Shown: positions 36,502 to 46,168 of the stretch, piece by piece
How positions within the stretch are numbered: the stretch's first letter is position 1
How the letters are laid out: the number at the start of each line of letters is the position of its first letter
Source of the DNA: Crocosphaera sp.
GTDB taxonomy: Bacteria; Cyanobacteriota; Cyanobacteriia; Cyanobacteriales; Microcystaceae
DNA length: 64,000 bases
Assembly (NCBI GenBank): GCA_030065205.1
Contig: JASJDN010000010.1
Span: 37,976 to 101,975, forward strand
Direction: 5' to 3'
Notes under the pieces: model-generated
The model's input: only the letters and a program-made list of their open reading frames with translations
Database searches by the model: none
What the model was told of the DNA's origin: nothing
Made by a program: the position numbers and the translations under genes

Positions 36502-37743
36502 ATGAGAAAACGTTCATTTTGGGTAACGCTTCTGGTTATTTTTTCCCTTGTGTTCAACTTTTTTGCTTGGACTCCTAATGCTCATGCTTTTACAGAAAAC
36601 CAAAAGTTACTGCTGCAGTCATGGCGACTGGTGAATCAATCCTATTTAGATGATACCTTCAACCATCAAAATTGGTGGTTATTAAGACAAGATTTATTAA
36701 AACGTCCTTTAGACGATCGCGAGGAAACCTACGATACCATCGAGGATATGTTAGCCACTCTCGATGAACCGTTTACCCGTTTATTAAGACCGGAACAGTA
36801 TCATAATTTACAAGTCAGTACCGCAGGAGAATTATCGGGTGTTGGCTTACAAATCAATATTAATCCAGAGACCGGTAATTTAGAAGTCGTGGCCCCCATT
36901 GAAGGATCTCCTGCTGAAACTGTAGGTATAAAAGCCCGCGATCGCATCTTAAAAATTGACGATGTAGATACGACAACCTTAACTTTAGATGAAGCAGCCA
37001 CGAAAATGCGTGGACCGATTGGCACAACGGTTTCTTTAACCATCTTACCCTATCGACAAGAATCGGACGTTAGAGAAGTTGAAATCGTTCGCGATCGCAT
37101 TTCTTTAAGTCCCGTTACTGCTAGTTTAAATCAACCCACCCCTAATCTTCCTATTGGTTATATTCGCTTGAATCAATTCAGTGCTAATGCGGCTGAAGAA
37201 ATGGCAGAAGCTATTATTAACTTAGAAAAAGAAGGGGCTGAGGGTTATATTTTAGACTTAAGAAATAATCCCGGTGGACTTCTACAAGCGGGGATAGAAG
37301 TTGCCCGTTTATGGATGGATCAAGGCACCATTGTTTATACAGTTAATCGTCAAGGGGTGCAAGATAGTTTTACCGCATCAGGAACTGCGTTAACTGACGA
37401 TCCTTTAGTATTATTAGTCAATCAAGGAACCGCTAGTGCCAGCGAGATTTTAGCGGGGGCGTTAAAGGATAATGGCAGGGCAACCTTAGTGGGTGAAAAA
37501 ACCTTTGGTAAGGGGTTAATTCAATCCTTATTTGAGTTACCCGATGGTGCCGGTTTAGCGATTACCGTGGCTAAGTATGAAACTCCTAATCATAACGATA
37601 TTCATAAGTTAGGAATTCAACCAGATAAGCTTGTTGTTCAAGATCCCATTTCCTATCAACAAATTGGTACGAAAGATGATGTACAATACGAAGCCGCCAT
37701 CGAACTTTTGAACGGTAATTCTGTGTTGGCTAATGCTAGTTAA
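36502..37743 (+). CDS. ctp: Carboxyl-terminal processing protease (S41, CtpA family)
   Basis: The 413-residue protein from the ATG at 36502 has a signal peptide cleaved after AHA (about residue 29), a PDZ domain (VVAPIEGSPAETVGIKARD) and the S41 catalytic dyad: Ser in NQGTASASEILAG and Lys in GEKTFGKGLIQSL. CtpA in cyanobacteria processes the precursor C-terminus of photosystem II protein D1; which of the paralogues (CtpA, B or C) this is cannot be decided. A TTG-initiated extension at 36460 is possible but adds no clear sequence. Confidence 0.9.
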   Translation: MRKRSFWVTLLVIFSLVFNFFAWTPNAHAFTENQKLLLQSWRLVNQSYLDDTFNHQNWWLLRQDLLKRPLDDREETYDTIEDMLATLDEPFTRLLRPEQYHNLQVSTAGELSGVGLQININPETGNLEVVAPIEGSPAETVGIKARDRILKIDDVDTTTLTLDEAATKMRGPIGTTVSLTILPYRQESDVREVEIVRDRISLSPVTASLNQPTPNLPIGYIRLNQFSANAAEEMAEAIINLEKEGAEGYILDLRNNPGGLLQAGIEVARLWMDQGTIVYTVNRQGVQDSFTASGTALTDDPLVLLVNQGTASASEILAGALKDNGRATLVGEKTFGKGLIQSLFELPDGAGLAITVAKYETPNHNDIHKLGIQPDKLVVQDPISYQQIGTKDDVQYEAAIELLNGNSVLANAS

Positions 37744-37827
37744 ATTTAGTTATCAGTGAACAGTTATTGCTTAAATTATTGACCAATAGCTGTTCCTGAT
37801 TTTTTAGTCCTAATTTGTTTATAAAAG

Positions 37828-38616
37828 ATGAAAATTGCTACTTGGAATGTTAACTCAATTCGTACAAGACAACCTCATGTTATTGATTGGTTAACAGATA
37901 ATGATATTGATGTTCTTTGTTTACAAGAAACAAAGGTAATTGATAAAGATTTTCCGCAAAAACCGTTTGAAGAATTAGGTTATCATGTTTATATTTATGG
38001 ACAAAAAGCTTATAACGGGGTGGCTATTTTTAGTCTTCAACCCATGACCGATATCATAACAGGATTTACGGATGTGGTTGGGGAAGAAATCGCCCAAGAT
38101 TTTGATGAACAAAAACGAGTTATTTCAGGGGTTATTGATGGCATTCGTATTATTAATTTATACGTTCCTAATGGGTCATCCATAGGGAGTGAAAAGTATG
38201 AATATAAGTTACAATGGTTTCAAGTTTTAAAGGCTTATTTAGATAATTTAATTGAAAAAGAATCTCATGAATTATGTATTTGTGGAGATTTTAATATCGC
38301 TTTAGAAGACAAAGATATCTATAATCCTAAAGGGAAAAGCAATCATATTATGTCCTCTCCCTTAGAAAGAGAAGCATTGCAAAATATCCTAAATATTGGG
38401 TTAAAAGATGCCTTTAGAAAATTTACGACAGAGGGGGAACATTTTAGTTGGTGGGACTATCGTTCCGGTGGATTTCAACGCAATAGAGGATGGCGTATTG
38501 ATCATCTGTATCTTACTAATAAATTGTACGAAAAAGCAATTGATTGTACAATAGATATAGAACCCAGGAAACAAGAAAGACCAAGCGATCATACACCCGT
38601 TATCCTTGAAATTTAA
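37828..38616 (+). CDS. xthA: Exodeoxyribonuclease III
   Basis: The 262-residue AP endonuclease/3'-5' exonuclease shows TWNVNSIRTR at the N-terminus, LCLQETKV with the metal-binding Glu, INLYVPNGSSIGSEKY, GDFNIALEDKDIYNP, WRIDHLYLT and PSDHTPVILE with the catalytic Asp-His. All active-site blocks are intact. It precedes the cytosine methylase by 20 bases, so the two may share a transcript. Confidence 0.95.
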   Translation: MKIATWNVNSIRTRQPHVIDWLTDNDIDVLCLQETKVIDKDFPQKPFEELGYHVYIYGQKAYNGVAIFSLQPMTDIITGFTDVVGEEIAQDFDEQKRVISGVIDGIRIINLYVPNGSSIGSEKYEYKLQWFQVLKAYLDNLIEKESHELCICGDFNIALEDKDIYNPKGKSNHIMSSPLEREALQNILNIGLKDAFRKFTTEGEHFSWWDYRSGGFQRNRGWRIDHLYLTNKLYEKAIDCTIDIEPRKQERPSDHTPVILEI

Positions 38617-38636
38617 GCTAAAGTTAGTCAAAAAAT

Positions 38637-39938
38637 ATGAATCAAAAACGTCCCATTGCTGTTGATTTATTTGCCGGTGTTGGGGGAATGACACTGGGAT
38701 TTGAACAAGCGGGTTTTGATGTTTTAGCATCGGTAGAAATTGATCCCATTCACTGTAGTATTCATCATTATAATTTTCCTTTCTGGACAACCATTTGTGC
38801 GTCAGTTACTCAAATAACAGGTCATCAGATTAGGCAGTTATCAACCATTAAAAATAAACCGATTGATGTTGTATTTGGTGGTCCTCCCTGTCAGGGATTT
38901 TCTTTAATGGGAAAACGAAGTTTAGAAGATGATCGTAATGCTTTGGTTAAACATTTTATTCGCTTAGTTTTGGAGTTACAACCGAAATATTTTGTCATGG
39001 AAAATGTTCCAGGAATGGCCATAGGTAAACATCAAATTTTTTTGCAAAAAATCTTTGATGAATTTGCCAAAAATAACTATCAAGTTAAAACTGATTATCA
39101 AATTTTAAACGCCGCTAATTATAGGGTTCCGCAAGTAAGAAAACGACTGTTTTTATTGGGATGTCAAAAAGGATTAAGATTACCTAATTATCCTGAATTT
39201 ATCACTCAGTATAATCGAAAAGATAACTTATTACTTCCTCAAACACCAACGGTAAAAGAGGCGATTCAAGACTTACCTGAAGTTAATCAATATCCTGAGT
39301 TGAATGATCAAGATTGGGTAATTACAAAGTATGGAAAACCGAGTCAATATGTTCAAAATCTAATAAATTCGTCTAATTTAATCGATGATTATTCTTATCC
39401 AAGAAACTATAATAAAAAATTATTAACTGGTAGTTTAAGAACGAAACATACACAAAAATCTATAGATAGATTTAATAAAACACCTCCAGGAAAAATTGAA
39501 CCCATTAGCCGATTTTTAAGGTTGCATCCCGACGGTTTATGTAATACCTTAAGAGCAGGTACACCTAGTAATCGTGGGGCCCATACCTCTCCTCGTCCCA
39601 TTCATCCATTTACCCCTAGATGTATTACCGTTAGAGAAGCAGCAAGACTGCATTCATACCCTGATTGGTTCCGTTTTCATGTTACAAAATGGCATGGTTT
39701 TCGACAGATTGGTAATTCAGTTCCTCCCTTATTAGCAAAAGCAGTTGCGAAAGAAATTATTAAAGTTCTTGGAATTTCACCTATTAAATTAACGACTAAA
39801 TATAAGTTAAAAGGCGAAGAATTATTAAGTTTTAATATGGCTCAAGCAGCGAGATTTTATAATATAAATCCTGAGCTTATTGGTAAAAGAATTCGAGTAA
39901 AAGATAGCAATAGAAAATCCTTACTATCAAACATCTAG
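38637..39938 (+). CDS. Solitary DNA (cytosine-5) methyltransferase
   Basis: The 433-residue protein methylates C5 of cytosine in a specific DNA site. Motif I is DLFAGVGGMTLGFEQAG (residues 8-24), motif IV GGPPCQGFS with the catalytic cysteine, motif VI MENVPGM, motif VIII RVPQVRKRLFLLG (about 165-177), motif X HGFRQIGNSVPPLLA. No restriction endonuclease is adjacent. A solitary C5 methylase in a genome full of GCGATCGC suits the known class of orphan cyanobacterial enzymes that modify CGATCG within HIP1, but specificity cannot be read from this sequence. A short charged C-terminal extension is unassigned. Confidence 0.9.
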   Translation: MNQKRPIAVDLFAGVGGMTLGFEQAGFDVLASVEIDPIHCSIHHYNFPFWTTICASVTQITGHQIRQLSTIKNKPIDVVFGGPPCQGFSLMGKRSLEDDRNALVKHFIRLVLELQPKYFVMENVPGMAIGKHQIFLQKIFDEFAKNNYQVKTDYQILNAANYRVPQVRKRLFLLGCQKGLRLPNYPEFITQYNRKDNLLLPQTPTVKEAIQDLPEVNQYPELNDQDWVITKYGKPSQYVQNLINSSNLIDDYSYPRNYNKKLLTGSLRTKHTQKSIDRFNKTPPGKIEPISRFLRLHPDGLCNTLRAGTPSNRGAHTSPRPIHPFTPRCITVREAARLHSYPDWFRFHVTKWHGFRQIGNSVPPLLAKAVAKEIIKVLGISPIKLTTKYKLKGEELLSFNMAQAARFYNINPELIGKRIRVKDSNRKSLLSNI

Positions 39939-40088
39939 GATAACAAAATTGAAATTAATAATAAGGTTGAAATTACTGTGCTTTCTATAGCACTACTCAT
40001 TCTGGTTAAGACATTACAGAGATTCCTGACTCCTCGTAATGACAACGAAAGGTATCACAAATGTCCTAACACTAACTAATTTTGGTAC

Positions 40089-40224
40089 TATAGCAATCAG
40101 GAATGATATATGAGAACCAATGAGGACATAATATTATTATGTCCCTACAAATATCACCTTGTAGGGATTTAACACTGTTAAATCCTACTGCTAATTTTCT
40201 CACAACTGAAACCTGATTACTATA
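40089..40224. repeat. 136-bp MITE-like element in the methylase-prlC spacer
   Basis: The 410-base spacer 39939-40348 contains no gene but has an element with terminal inverted repeats: TATAGCAATCAGG (40089-40101) and, inverted, CCTGATTACTATA (40212-40224), 12 of 13 positions matching, reinforced by a GAGAA/TTCTC inner arm. The interior has a GGACATAA/TTATGTCC palindrome near 40123-40143. No transposase is present. Confidence 0.6.
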
Positions 40225-40348
40225 CTAGATGCTCACTACTCTAAATACTCTAATTTTGCGTTACAGTAAAAGATAGGAGAGTCGTTATATAAACTATTAA
40301 CGACTAACTTCAAAAAAATAGCAAATTGTGATTGATTATCACTGACTT

Positions 40349-42433
40349 ATGAGCAACGCAACTTTAACCAATAACCCCTTACTCATCGGACAAGGATTAC
40401 CGACCTTTGATAAAATTACCCCTGATCATGTGATTCCTGCAATGACAGAATTATTGCAGAAATTAGACGCTAAATTAAGTCATTTAGAAGCAAATGTTCA
40501 ACCCACCTGGGAAGGTTTAGTCGAACCCCTAACAGAAATAGAAGAAAAATTTAGTTGGAGTTGGGGAATTGTTGGTCATTTAATGGGGGTTAAAAATAGC
40601 CCCGAACTTCGCAACGCTTACGAAACAGTACAACCCCAAGTTGTGCAATTTATCAACAAATTAGGTCAAAGTAAGCCCATTTATGAAGCCTTTAAAAGCC
40701 TTCAAGAAAGCAATCTATGGAATACATTAGAAAATGCTCAAAAACGGATTGTTGAAACCGCTATCCGAGAAGCAGAATTATCAGGGGTTGCCTTAACAGG
40801 AGAAACCCGTGAGCAATTTAACAACATTCAACTCGAATTAGCCGAACTTTCCACCAAGTTTTCTAACCATGTTTTAGACGCTACCAAAGCCTTTAAATTG
40901 AAATTAACCACAGAACAAGAAGTGGAAGGATTACCCGCCAGTTTACTCAGTTTAGCAGCACAAACCGCCCGCGCAGAAGGGGAAGAAAACGCCACGCCAG
41001 AAGCAGGCCCTTGGGTAATTACTTTAGATTATCCCAGTTATATTCCTTTCATGAAATATAGCAGCCAACGGGACTTAAGGGAGAAAGTTTATAAGGCATT
41101 TATTTCTCGTGCATCTAGTGGAGAATTAGACAATAATCCACTCATTGAACGGATTTTAGAACTACGAAAACAACAGGCAGAAATTCTCGGTTATCATACC
41201 TATGCTGAGGTGAGTTTAGCCAGAAAAATGGCCCCTAGTGTTGAAGGAGTGGAAGGGTTATTAGAAGAGTTAAGAACCGTCAGTTACGATGCTGCTGTTC
41301 AAGACCTAGAAACCTTAAAAACCTTTGCCAAAACCGACCATTTACAACCTTGGGATGTGAGTTATTGGGCAGAAAAACAACGGGAAACCTTATTTAATTT
41401 TACTGCCGAAGAATTACGCCCTTATTTCCCCTTACCTCAAGTTTTAGACGGCTTATTTACCTTAGCAAAAAGAATCTTTGGGGTAACCATAATCTCTGCT
41501 GATGGACAGGCCCCAATATGGCAAGAAGATGTCAGATATTTTCAGGTTAATAATGAAGCAGGAGAAGCCATTGCTCACTTCTATTTAGACCCCTATAGTC
41601 GCCCCGCAGAGAAGCGTGGGGGGGCCTGGATGAATGATTGTATTGGACGGGCAAAAATCAAGCTAGAAGAGCAATTTATGACCCGTTTACCGGTTGCTTA
41701 TTTAATCTGTAATCAAACCCCTCCTGTAGATGGAAAACCCAGTTTAATGACCTTTGATGAAGCCACCACTTTATTCCATGAATTTGGCCATGGTCTACAA
41801 CATATGTTGACAAAAGTTGACTATCCTGGGGCAGCAGGGATTAATAATGTCGAGTGGGATGCGGTGGAATTACCCAGTCAATTTATGGAAAATTGGTGTT
41901 ACGATCGCACTACTTTATTTAACATGGCCAAGCATTATGAAACAGGGGAAACCTTACCGGAACATTACTACGATAAGTTAGTTTCCGCCCGTAATTATAT
42001 GAGTGGTTCGGCCATGTTAAGACAACTACATTTTAGTTTTCTTGACTTAGAATTACACCATCGTTATCAACCCAATGGGGAGGAAACCCCAGCCGATGTT
42101 CGTAACCGTATTGCCCAAAAAACAACAGTAATTAAACCGTTACCCGAAGACTCATTTTTATGTGCCTTTGGTCATATTTTTGCGGGTGGATATGCAGCCG
42201 GTTACTACAGTTATAAATGGGCAGAAGTATTAAGCGCGGATGCCTTTTCTGCCTTTGAAGAAGTCGGATTAAACGATGAAAAAGCGGTTGCAGAAACAGG
42301 AAAACGGTTCCGAGATACGGTCTTAGCATTAGGAGGAAGTTTAGACCCGATGGAAGTGTTTAAAGCCTTCCGAGGACGAGAACCCAACACTGAACCTTTG
42401 TTAAAACATAGTGGCTTATTAGAGGCTGTATAA
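40349..42433 (+). CDS. prlC: M3-family oligopeptidase (oligopeptidase A/PrlC type)
   Basis: The 694-residue cytoplasmic zinc metallopeptidase degrades short peptides, including signal peptides cleaved by other proteases. The zinc site is LFHEFGHGLQHML (HEFGH) near residue 474, followed about 28 residues later by EWDAVELPSQFMENW with the third zinc ligand Glu. The C-terminal RFRDTVLALGGSLDPMEVF block is typical. Full-length. A strong terminator follows. Confidence 0.94.
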   Translation: MSNATLTNNPLLIGQGLPTFDKITPDHVIPAMTELLQKLDAKLSHLEANVQPTWEGLVEPLTEIEEKFSWSWGIVGHLMGVKNSPELRNAYETVQPQVVQFINKLGQSKPIYEAFKSLQESNLWNTLENAQKRIVETAIREAELSGVALTGETREQFNNIQLELAELSTKFSNHVLDATKAFKLKLTTEQEVEGLPASLLSLAAQTARAEGEENATPEAGPWVITLDYPSYIPFMKYSSQRDLREKVYKAFISRASSGELDNNPLIERILELRKQQAEILGYHTYAEVSLARKMAPSVEGVEGLLEELRTVSYDAAVQDLETLKTFAKTDHLQPWDVSYWAEKQRETLFNFTAEELRPYFPLPQVLDGLFTLAKRIFGVTIISADGQAPIWQEDVRYFQVNNEAGEAIAHFYLDPYSRPAEKRGGAWMNDCIGRAKIKLEEQFMTRLPVAYLICNQTPPVDGKPSLMTFDEATTLFHEFGHGLQHMLTKVDYPGAAGINNVEWDAVELPSQFMENWCYDRTTLFNMAKHYETGETLPEHYYDKLVSARNYMSGSAMLRQLHFSFLDLELHHRYQPNGEETPADVRNRIAQKTTVIKPLPEDSFLCAFGHIFAGGYAAGYYSYKWAEVLSADAFSAFEEVGLNDEKAVAETGKRFRDTVLALGGSLDPMEVFKAFRGREPNTEPLLKHSGLLEAV

Positions 42434-42441
42434 TCTATTAT

Positions 42442-42480
42442 TTCAGTGCGTTATCAAAATAGCGCACTGAATTTTCTTTT
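42442..42480 (+). terminator. Rho-independent terminator of prlC
   Basis: TTCAGTGCG (42442-42450) pairs with CGCACTGAA (about 42463-42471), followed by TTTTCTTTTT. Confidence 0.8.
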
Positions 42481-42602
42481 TGTAAAGTTTAATGTAGGAT
42501 GATTAATATTTAAAAATATTGGTGAGTTAGGGTAGCAGAATACACTCTGTCATGATCTATTCTTTGTTAGATTAAAAATAGATTGTTATTGGATTAAACA
42601 TC

Positions 42603-42776
42603 ATGACATCAGCTACTGTCACTCAAGTTAAATGTGCTTGTCCTTCTTGTGTGTGTATCGTTTCTATTAGCGATGCTATCGAAAAAGCAGGAAAATATTT
42701 TTGTTCTGATACTTGTGCTAATGGACATCCCACCGGTTCAGGATGTTCTCATCATGGATGTGAATGTCACGCTTAG
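42603..42776 (+). CDS. smtA: SmtA-type metallothionein
   Basis: This 57-residue gene encodes a cyanobacterial zinc/cadmium-binding metallothionein. The sequence has nine cysteines and three to four histidines in the family pattern: KCACPSCVC near residue 10, FCSDTCANGH near 33, and GCSHHGCECH at the end; compare Synechococcus SmtA (KCACEPCLC, YCSEACADGH, GCGHTGCNCH). It buffers metals in the cytosol and is usually controlled by the SmtB-type repressor. No clear 12-2-12 operator is visible upstream, and no smtB lies next to it. It is divergent from nothing; it follows prlC and precedes radC. Confidence 0.93.
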   Translation: MTSATVTQVKCACPSCVCIVSISDAIEKAGKYFCSDTCANGHPTGSGCSHHGCECHA

Positions 42777-42843
42777 TGAAAAGATCACAGACATTTTGTC
42801 AAAAATCAGTTAAAACAGGACAATTGATTCTTTTTAACTGATC

Positions 42844-43572
42844 ATGACCTATCATTTAAGAATTGCTGATATTCCCTGTAGCGAAAGACCTCGTGAACGT
42901 TTAATGGCCGTAGGCGCGAAAAATCTGGCTACTGCGGAATTATTAGCCATTCTTTTAGGTACAGGACAGGGAAAAGGTAAACTCTCTGCTGTGGGTTTAG
43001 GCCATCATATTTTACAAGAATTAAGTCAACATCGTCGGGACCCGTTGGATATTTTACGGGATATTAGTCCTCATGAACTGATGAGTATTGAGGGTATTGG
43101 ACCGGCTAAAGCTACAACCATTATCGCTGCCGTAGAATTGGGAAAACGAACGTTTCAAGTGCGTCCCCTGGAACGAGTCATCATCGACAGTCCTGAAGCT
43201 GCAGTCGCTGCTTTGAGTCATGATTTAATGTGGGAGAGACGAGAGCATTTTGCTGCTGTTTTTTTAGATAGTCAATACCGACTGTTAGGGACGAAAGTGA
43301 TTACCATTGGAACCGCTACAGAAACCCTAGTTGAGCCGGCAGAAATTTTTAGAGAAACCCTCAAACAAGGGGCAAACGCCTTAATTGTGGCTCATAATCA
43401 TCCCTCTGGTAACGTCCAACCCTCACAAGAAGATTTACACCTTACTGAGCAACTTCTTCAAGGGATGCAACTCATTCGTATTCCCTTAATCGATCATCTG
43501 ATCTTAGGAGAAGGCAATCATTGCAGTTTGCACCGAACGACAGACTTGTGGCAACGTTATCCCCAGGAGTAG
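42844..43572 (+). CDS. radC: RadC-family JAB domain protein
   Basis: The 242-residue protein has a helix-hairpin-helix region ([18 protein letters not shown]) and a JAMM metal motif [15 protein letters not shown] near residue 181 (HxHPSGxxxPSxxD). RadC was named for a repair phenotype later withdrawn; the true function is uncertain. N-terminal HhH and C-terminal JAMM are both complete. The C-terminal end is directly followed by GA-rich simple repeats. Confidence 0.93.
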   Translation: MTYHLRIADIPCSERPRERLMAVGAKNLATAELLAILLGTGQGKGKLSAVGLGHHILQELSQHRRDPLDILRDISPHELMSIEGIGPAKATTIIAAVELGKRTFQVRPLERVIIDSPEAAVAALSHDLMWERREHFAAVFLDSQYRLLGTKVITIGTATETLVEPAEIFRETLKQGANALIVAHNHPSGNVQPSQEDLHLTEQLLQGMQLIRIPLIDHLILGEGNHCSLHRTTDLWQRYPQE

Positions 43573-43582
43573 GCAGGGAAGA

Positions 43583-43693
43583 TGGGAGAGGGGGAGAGGG
43601 GGAGAGGGGGAGACTGGGAGAGGGGGAGAGGGGGAGAGGGGGAGACTGGGAGAGGGGGAGAGGGGGAGACTGGGAGACTGGGAGAGGGGGAGA
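43583..43693 (+). repeat. GGGAGA simple repeat after radC
   Basis: Just beyond the radC stop, the sequence repeats GGGAGAGGGGGAGAG units for about 110 bases with a few ACTG interruptions. It is strongly purine-rich on the plus strand. No gene sits in it. It separates radC from the convergent ftsH. Confidence 0.9.
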
Positions 43694-43754
43694 AATTATT
43701 GATGTATATTTTCACGATCATGCCATCACCTTATCTCTTCCCACACTCTCACAA

Positions 43755-45665
43755 CTAAACTGACTTACAAAGTTTCGGGCCTGAGTCGACCGGTTCTTGG
43801 GATTTCTCGATCAACTTACGAAACTCATCCCCTTCAATGGTTTCTTGATCAATTAAAATGTCTACCAACCGGTCCACCATTGCCCGATTTTCGCGAATAA
43901 TGTTTTGTGCCTTTTCATGGCATTTTTCCACGATCAGATTAACTTGGTTATCAATCTTAGTGGCAATTTCATCAAAAGCAGCATAATTATCTTGTTCATC
44001 CTCTTCTAACGCCAATAACCCTAATTCTGACATACCAAAACGAGTCACCATCTGTCTGGCCAGATAAGTCACCTTTTCGATGTCATTGCCCGCACCAGTG
44101 GTCACCTCATCTTCGCCAAAAATCACTTCTTCTGCTGCCCGACCCCCTAATAAACCGGCAATGCGGGCTAATAGTTGATTCCGAGTCACTAACCCTGCGT
44201 CCTCATCCGGGGTAAACCAAGTTAAACCTTTAGCTTGTCCTCTGGGAATAAGGGTTACTTTTTCCACCGGATCATGACCGGTCATCATGGTACCCACCAA
44301 AGCGTGGCCAATTTCATGATAGGCGATCAATCGTTTACTCTTACTATCTACCAAGGGGGTTCCTTCCATCCCGGCAACAACCCGATCAATGGCATCATTA
44401 ATTTCGGCCATGGTGATGGCTTCTTTCCGTCGTCTGGCGGTAAAAATGGCGGCTTCATTGAGTAAATTTGATAAATCAGCCCCAGTAAACCCCGGAGTTC
44501 GTCGGGCGATCGCTTCTAAGGATACCTCTTCATCTACCTTTTTGTCCCGAGAATGAACTTCTAAAATCCCTTGTCGTCCTTTAAAATCGGGATAATCGAC
44601 CATCACTTGGCGATCAAATCTTCCTGGCCGCATTAAAGCCCTATCTAACACATCAGGACGGTTGGTCGCAGCAATGACGATAATGCCGGTATTCCCTTCA
44701 AATCCATCCATTTCCGTTAACAGTTGATTCAGAGTTTGTTCTCGTTCATCGTTACCCCCACCGTAACCAACCCCTCGCTGGCGGCCAACGGCATCAATTT
44801 CATCGATAAAAATGAGACAAGGGGCGTTTTCTTTGGCTTTTTTGAATAAATCTCTGACCCGTGAAGCCCCCACACCCACAAACATTTCCACAAATTCTGA
44901 CCCGGAAATACTAAAGAAGGGAACCCCGGCTTCTCCCGCTACAGCTTTGGCTAAAAGCGTTTTCCCTGTTCCGGGTGGACCGATTAACAGGACTCCTTTG
45001 GGAATTTTTGCGCCAATGGCGGTAAATTTTTCGGGTTCTTTGAGGAAGGTGACCACTTCTTGCAAGTCTTCTTTGGCTTCATCGATACCCGCCACATCTT
45101 CAAAGGAAATCCCCGTTTTCGCTTCCATTTGAAACCTGGCCCGAGATTTACTAAAACTCATGGCTTGACCTGACATATTGGCCGAACGACGGACAATGGC
45201 AATGACAATCACTAAAATCAGCAATAATATGGGAATTTGCAGCATTAACCGTATCATGGCTGAGTTGTCAGGAGAGGGATTATAGTCAAAGTTGACATCA
45301 TTAGCCTTGAGTTCGTTAATCAGTTCAGGGTTTTGCTTCAGTAAGGGAACGTCTTGGGGTTCTTCTTGATCTTTTAAAGTAACTTTTGCTTTTTGTAGTC
45401 TGGGATCGATTTCTACCAGGGTAACTTTCCCTGCATTGATATCATTTAACAGTTCACCATAACTATACTCTTCTTCTTTCTCTTGTCCCCAACTGGGACT
45501 GGCCATTAACAACAATTGCAAGAAAAGGCCACTGGTTATTAATGTTCCCCATCCCCATAAACGATGGTGTCGTTTATGCTGACTTGTTTTTCCTTTCCGT
45601 TGTTTGGGTTGAACCACTGTTGTCGATTGATTGTGTCGCGAGGTCAAGGAGGAGATGTATTTCAT
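43755..45665 (-). CDS. ftsH: ATP-dependent zinc metalloprotease FtsH
   Basis: The 636-residue membrane-bound AAA protease degrades damaged and unneeded membrane proteins, including D1 in photosystem II repair. Residues 1-40 carry a basic extension, then TM1 (about 35-55) and TM2 (about 128-147, [19 protein letters not shown]). Walker [15 protein letters not shown] (about 230), Walker [17 protein letters not shown], second region of homology [17 protein letters not shown] and the zinc motif [12 protein letters not shown] (about 452). FtsH has several paralogues in cyanobacteria; which one this is cannot be decided. Preceded by the IS-derived element at 45745-46168. Confidence 0.96.
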   Translation of the reverse strand: MKYISSLTSRHNQSTTVVQPKQRKGKTSQHKRHHRLWGWGTLITSGLFLQLLLMASPSWGQEKEEEYSYGELLNDINAGKVTLVEIDPRLQKAKVTLKDQEEPQDVPLLKQNPELINELKANDVNFDYNPSPDNSAMIRLMLQIPILLLILVIVIAIVRRSANMSGQAMSFSKSRARFQMEAKTGISFEDVAGIDEAKEDLQEVVTFLKEPEKFTAIGAKIPKGVLLIGPPGTGKTLLAKAVAGEAGVPFFSISGSEFVEMFVGVGASRVRDLFKKAKENAPCLIFIDEIDAVGRQRGVGYGGGNDEREQTLNQLLTEMDGFEGNTGIIVIAATNRPDVLDRALMRPGRFDRQVMVDYPDFKGRQGILEVHSRDKKVDEEVSLEAIARRTPGFTGADLSNLLNEAAIFTARRRKEAITMAEINDAIDRVVAGMEGTPLVDSKSKRLIAYHEIGHALVGTMMTGHDPVEKVTLIPRGQAKGLTWFTPDEDAGLVTRNQLLARIAGLLGGRAAEEVIFGEDEVTTGAGNDIEKVTYLARQMVTRFGMSELGLLALEEDEQDNYAAFDEIATKIDNQVNLIVEKCHEKAQNIIRENRAMVDRLVDILIDQETIEGDEFRKLIEKSQEPVDSGPKLCKSV

Positions 45666-45750
45666 AACCAGTTAGTTATTGGAAAAATTACTCTTTCTTT
45701 CTATTATGAACGATGGAGCAGCATCTAGGGGAGATGTCGGTGCTGATTTA

Positions 45751-46168
45751 GCTTCTTCCGCAAGAAGCCCCACGCCATAAATACGCTCAAAAAAGCAAAA
45801 TTTTGGCTTGGGACGGCAGTTGCTCTACTTGGGGAAACCCCAAGACCGCACTGCCTCATCAATTGCGGGCAATAATTTTGATATGATACAAATAAGCGGT
45901 ATAAGAGAGAGTAGCCGTGGTGGGCGAACTCCCCGTTGCACAAAACCTAGACACCACCAATCCTTGAAGGATTGCGCCAACCTCGATGTTCCTCTTAAAG
46001 CTTGGAATAGCAAAATGAACAGGGTAGCTGAAAAACACAACTTTTGACCTGCGGAACGCGGGGTAAAGCCTATCGCCTGAACGTAAGGCTCGCTATGCCT
46101 TCGGGTCATAGAGAGCAGTTTATTGGGTAGGAAGCCCACACCGTAATCTTTGATTCGGTGTTGGTAGT
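45751..46168 (+). mobile_element. Non-autonomous IS200/IS605-like relic
   Basis: The spacer upstream of ftsH holds no gene but several IS200/IS605-type end structures. A cruciform pairs GGCAGT (45815-45820) with ACTGCC (45850-45855) around CTTGGGG (45828-45834)/CCCCAAG (45838-45844), like the left ends of cyanobacterial tnpA/tnpB elements. At the other end GGTAGGAAGCCCACACCG (46126-46143) opens a hairpin with CGGTGTTG (46156-46163), the pattern found at the 3' ends of tnpB elements and their omega-RNA. A second, partial end lies at 45751-45777 (GCTTCTT/AAGAAGC hairpin, then CCCCACGCCATAA). The body is under 300 bp and has no transposase. Confidence 0.65.

Noticed and set aside
43583..43693. 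A regulatory or satellite role for the GA-rich repeat after radC
   Set aside because: It is a plain simple-sequence expansion of GGGAGA units with no visible hairpin or gene.
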